Shown: positions 33,272-35,624 of the stretch, piece by piece
How the letters are laid out: every line of letters starts with the position of its first letter
Position numbering within the stretch: position 1 is the first letter of the stretch
Source: Saccoglossus kowalevskii
Taxonomy: Eukaryota > Hemichordata > Enteropneusta > Harrimaniidae
Reading direction: 5' to 3'
Assembly: GCF_000003605.2 (NCBI RefSeq)
Contig: NW_003119443.1
Coordinates: 7,952 to 43,575 of the forward strand
Length of the DNA: 35,624 nucleotides
Translations under genes and position numbers: made by a program
The notes under the pieces: model-generated
Told to the model about the DNA's origin: nothing
The model's database searches: none
What the model saw: the letters and a program-made list of their open reading frames with translations, nothing else

Positions 33272-34895
33272 TCAATCTGCATAATCAATTATAGATTTGT
33301 CTTTGACTTGTTTTTCAGTTTCAAGTCCAAAATTGTTCATTTTCCAGTCTGTATTGGACGCAGGCCTGTCGTATCCGTTTGGAATGGCACTTCTTCGATG
33401 TAACGACTGCGTAGACATAGCACTCTGTCGCTTTGAAGAGGAGGAGGTGAATTGTCGACGATAGTTGATACCTCCGACAGCTCTCTTTATCAATGCAACC
33501 TCTTCAATAGAGCCCACAGCATCGATCGGTAATTCCTCCATCACATTGGGAACGAAAACTAGTTTGGTGGGAGACTCAGTATTCAGTTTCTCTTCCATAG
33601 AAATTTTTAATTCTCGAAGGGTTTGATTGACTATCATAAGGAATCCAATAGCGTTGCTTTGTCTTACCAAAGATGACGCCTGGTCTTTCTCAAACTCCAG
33701 TTTACTTATCTGTTCATCTATAACTATCTTCTGCTCATCTGCACTTCTAACTCTGTAGTTGTGTCTCTGGGATATTTCATGCACCAAGCTTTCCCCGTTT
33801 ATTCTTAGCTGCTCCTCCATATCCTGGAGAGATCTTATTAGTTGGTTTGTATGTTCTGTGATCTGTGAGGCGGTTGTTTTAAGATTCGTTTCTCCATCGT
33901 TTTGCATAGCCGTTAGCTGGACCTTAATATCACCCAATTCTTTTTGTCGGTTGTTTATACCATCAAGATGCAGCTGCAGTTCTTGCTGTTTCTTCTGTAC
34001 CCCGGCTATGAGTGTCATGTGGTGATGATGCGGTCTTGGATGACTGTACTCGGCACACGTCATACACATCGGCACACAACATGTGCTGCAGTAGTAAGTC
34101 ATTTCGGCCCGTTCATGCATGGGGCAAATGATAGGTTTGACGTATTTTACCAATACCTGACGGTTCTGTCTATATTCCTCAATTGGAATAATCTTGTGAC
34201 GTTGCAGCAAGTTGGCGTCACCGTGATGCTGTGTGCAGATTTCGCAGATGGTCACGCCACAGTCAAAACAGTACCCCTGAGATGTTGTACTCTTACAGAA
34301 GCCACATTGATCCGCCAGTCTGGCGTTGCGAGGAAATTCTTGTTTGTCGTCATATTTTGGGTACATGTCATAGTGATTGTCTAGGCGTCTGTGACTGTGT
34401 CTTGAAATGTGTCTTGAACGCCTGTCAGAAGTGGAATCGCGAGTTGACCCATGTACGTCTGATTCCGGAATAGATGTCTTTCGTGGTGGATTTGCAATAA
34501 ACCTCTCACTGCAATGAATTATATACTTTATTGTACTTTCAGTAGTTATATCTATGCATATATTTATTCACCCTTATATAGTTCCTACTTCAAGAACATA
34601 TCAAATTTGCGATACAGTTCCAATGAATCTATCTTTAACATCAAATCGAGAGCAGGGCAGCAATGGTAAATACATTTTTCTTTCATTCCTTTTGAGGATT
34701 ACCAGAATAAAAAAAGTTTAGTTAATTACTTGTTTAGGTACTGTGAAAGTACGTTACTGCTATAATATGATAAAATATAAAAAAAATATGTTTCGTTGTC
34801 TTGCCAAAATAAGCTGTTTTCCTAATGGTGTACTGTTTTATTACTAACCTTGTGTCTGTTTCTTTTTGTTTCGTTTTCGATGAACCACTGCCCAT
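33272..34895 (-). CDS. BB-D: predicted myristoylated, RING-less double B-box coiled-coil protein (427 aa)
   Basis: Two coding exons: 34895-34849 (donor ACAAG|GTTAGT) and 34508-33272 (acceptor ATAATTCATTGCAG), 340-bp intron, phase 2, Ser16 restored. The ATG at 34366 is an internal methionine (about residue 64), not the start. The protein begins MGSGSSKTKQK (myristoylation plus basic cluster), followed by a 47-residue linker rich in Ser, Arg and His. B-box 1 spans 84-120 (CGFC, CFDC, CEIC), B-box 2 about 144-179 (CPMH, CSTC, CMTC, H-x4-H-x-H), then a coiled coil, SNAIGFLMIVNQ, VFVPNVME, VGSIEEVALIK and a Ser/Gln/Arg tail. In the conserved block the Asp of SNDIGF is Ala here. Zinc ligands are complete; no RING, NHL or SPRY. 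It is the most upstream gene of the array. Confidence 0.87.
34849..34895 (-). CDS. Exon 1 of BB-D: myristoylation mini-exon
   Basis: 15 codons plus 2 nt encoding MGSGSSKTKQKETDT. There is no acceptor AG in the ~60 nt before the ATG, unlike BB-A and BB-B. The nearest candidate is TTATTTACAG at the edge of the tetranucleotide repeat (about 34970), which would place a leader exon further right, for example ending at the GTGAGTAT donor at 35249. That leader is speculative. Confidence 0.78.
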
Positions 34896-34969
34896 TATTG
34901 ACGTGAACAATGTTGTTTTATATGTATAATATATACCAGAAGATCAATATAATTAGCAATGTGTTACTG

Positions 34970-35130
<161 letters not shown>

Positions 35131-35149
35131 CATAAGTGCTCCTGATATT

Positions 35150-35624
35150 ACTAACTTTCACGCAAACTTCATAGATGGTTTAGAATAGTAACATCCGGGA
35201 TATATTGCGTTTCTAAATGTACATTTCACCGCTGTCACTTATACTCACTGCGTCGCTGCGCAGAAAACACACATCACACAAGAAACAACATTTGCGTCGT
35301 ACTATACACTGTTTACTTTGTAAGGAGATCAGTTATTCTGTGCGTAGGTCACTATGGGGACTGAGTTATAATGTTAGTATGTGTCATATCTTAACAATTT
35401 ACGGCAGTTTGGTGAAGTACACAACACACCCACCTGCATAGTATCAACGTTGCCTAATTCTTTCACAAAAATATTCTTGCTTCCGTTTTAATCAACTTAA
35501 TTTACTTTTTTAAAATAAGAAGAGTTGTGACATGCTGCCTATCAATCTACAACTATAAAATACAGTATTATAAATGATATCAGAGTTTAGGGAGAATTAT
35601 TATTAAAATTAGTTATGACATAGA
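35150..35624. other. Right flank upstream of BB-D
   Basis: No supported coding sequence. A good minus-strand donor (GACGCA|GTGAGTAT, exon end at 35249) could belong to a BB-D leader exon, but upstream ATGs weaken this. Confidence 0.3.

Noticed and set aside
34364..34366. ATG at 34366 as the BB-D start
   Set aside because: The frame stays open for a further 47 codons to a clear acceptor that pairs with the MGSGSSK exon; this Met is internal.
33759..34473. Plus-strand ORFs over BB-D
   Set aside because: Antisense shadows of the B-box and linker coding sequence.

Overview
The window is nuclear DNA of a multicellular animal. It is AT-rich, its genes are split by introns with clear GT/AG splice sites, and it encodes metazoan extracellular modules (LDL-receptor class A, CAP) and TRIM-type B-box zinc fingers. 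Nothing fixes the species; an invertebrate, possibly marine, is my inference. I see no bacterial features, CRISPR array or complete tRNA gene. All five genes I can support lie on the minus strand, so they read from right to left.

Layout. 1-6300 is intergenic: an AT microsatellite, a strong RNA-type hairpin (2256-2331), old repeat sequence (about 3335-3570 and 4050-4400) and weak ORFs. 6317-11008 is a five-exon gene for a secreted protein of 251 residues: signal peptide, LDLa module, CAP domain. 11.1-14.2 kb holds no gene that I can see. 14.7-35 kb is a tandem array of four paralogous genes, called here BB-A (14750-17662), BB-B (20397-24923), BB-C (28685-29998) and BB-D (33272-34895).

Each BB gene has one large exon encoding two B-box zinc fingers, a coiled coil and a conserved block ending in a Phe-Val-Pro motif. 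There is no RING finger before the B-boxes and no NHL, SPRY or filamin domain after the coiled coil. In all four, the large exon begins at a splice acceptor at the same codon phase, and the true start lies upstream in a tiny exon encoding Met-Gly-(Cys/Ser)-Gly-Ser-Ser, a predicted N-myristoylation signal. The array therefore appears to encode lipid-anchored, RING-less TRIM-like proteins.

The array has two subfamilies that sit next to each other. BB-A and BB-B start MGCGSSAVE (myristoylation plus a palmitoylatable Cys3) and have a 5' UTR intron ending 9 nt before the ATG. BB-C and BB-D start MGSGSSK followed by a basic linker (myristoylation plus a polybasic patch). The first intron of BB-B carries a 2.4 kb DNA transposon with long inverted repeats and a 9-bp target duplication, inserted 19 nt after the splice donor. 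The rest is AT-rich intergenic sequence with microsatellites and inverted repeats. All exon joins were inferred by eye from splice sites, reading phase and comparison among paralogues; none has transcript support here.
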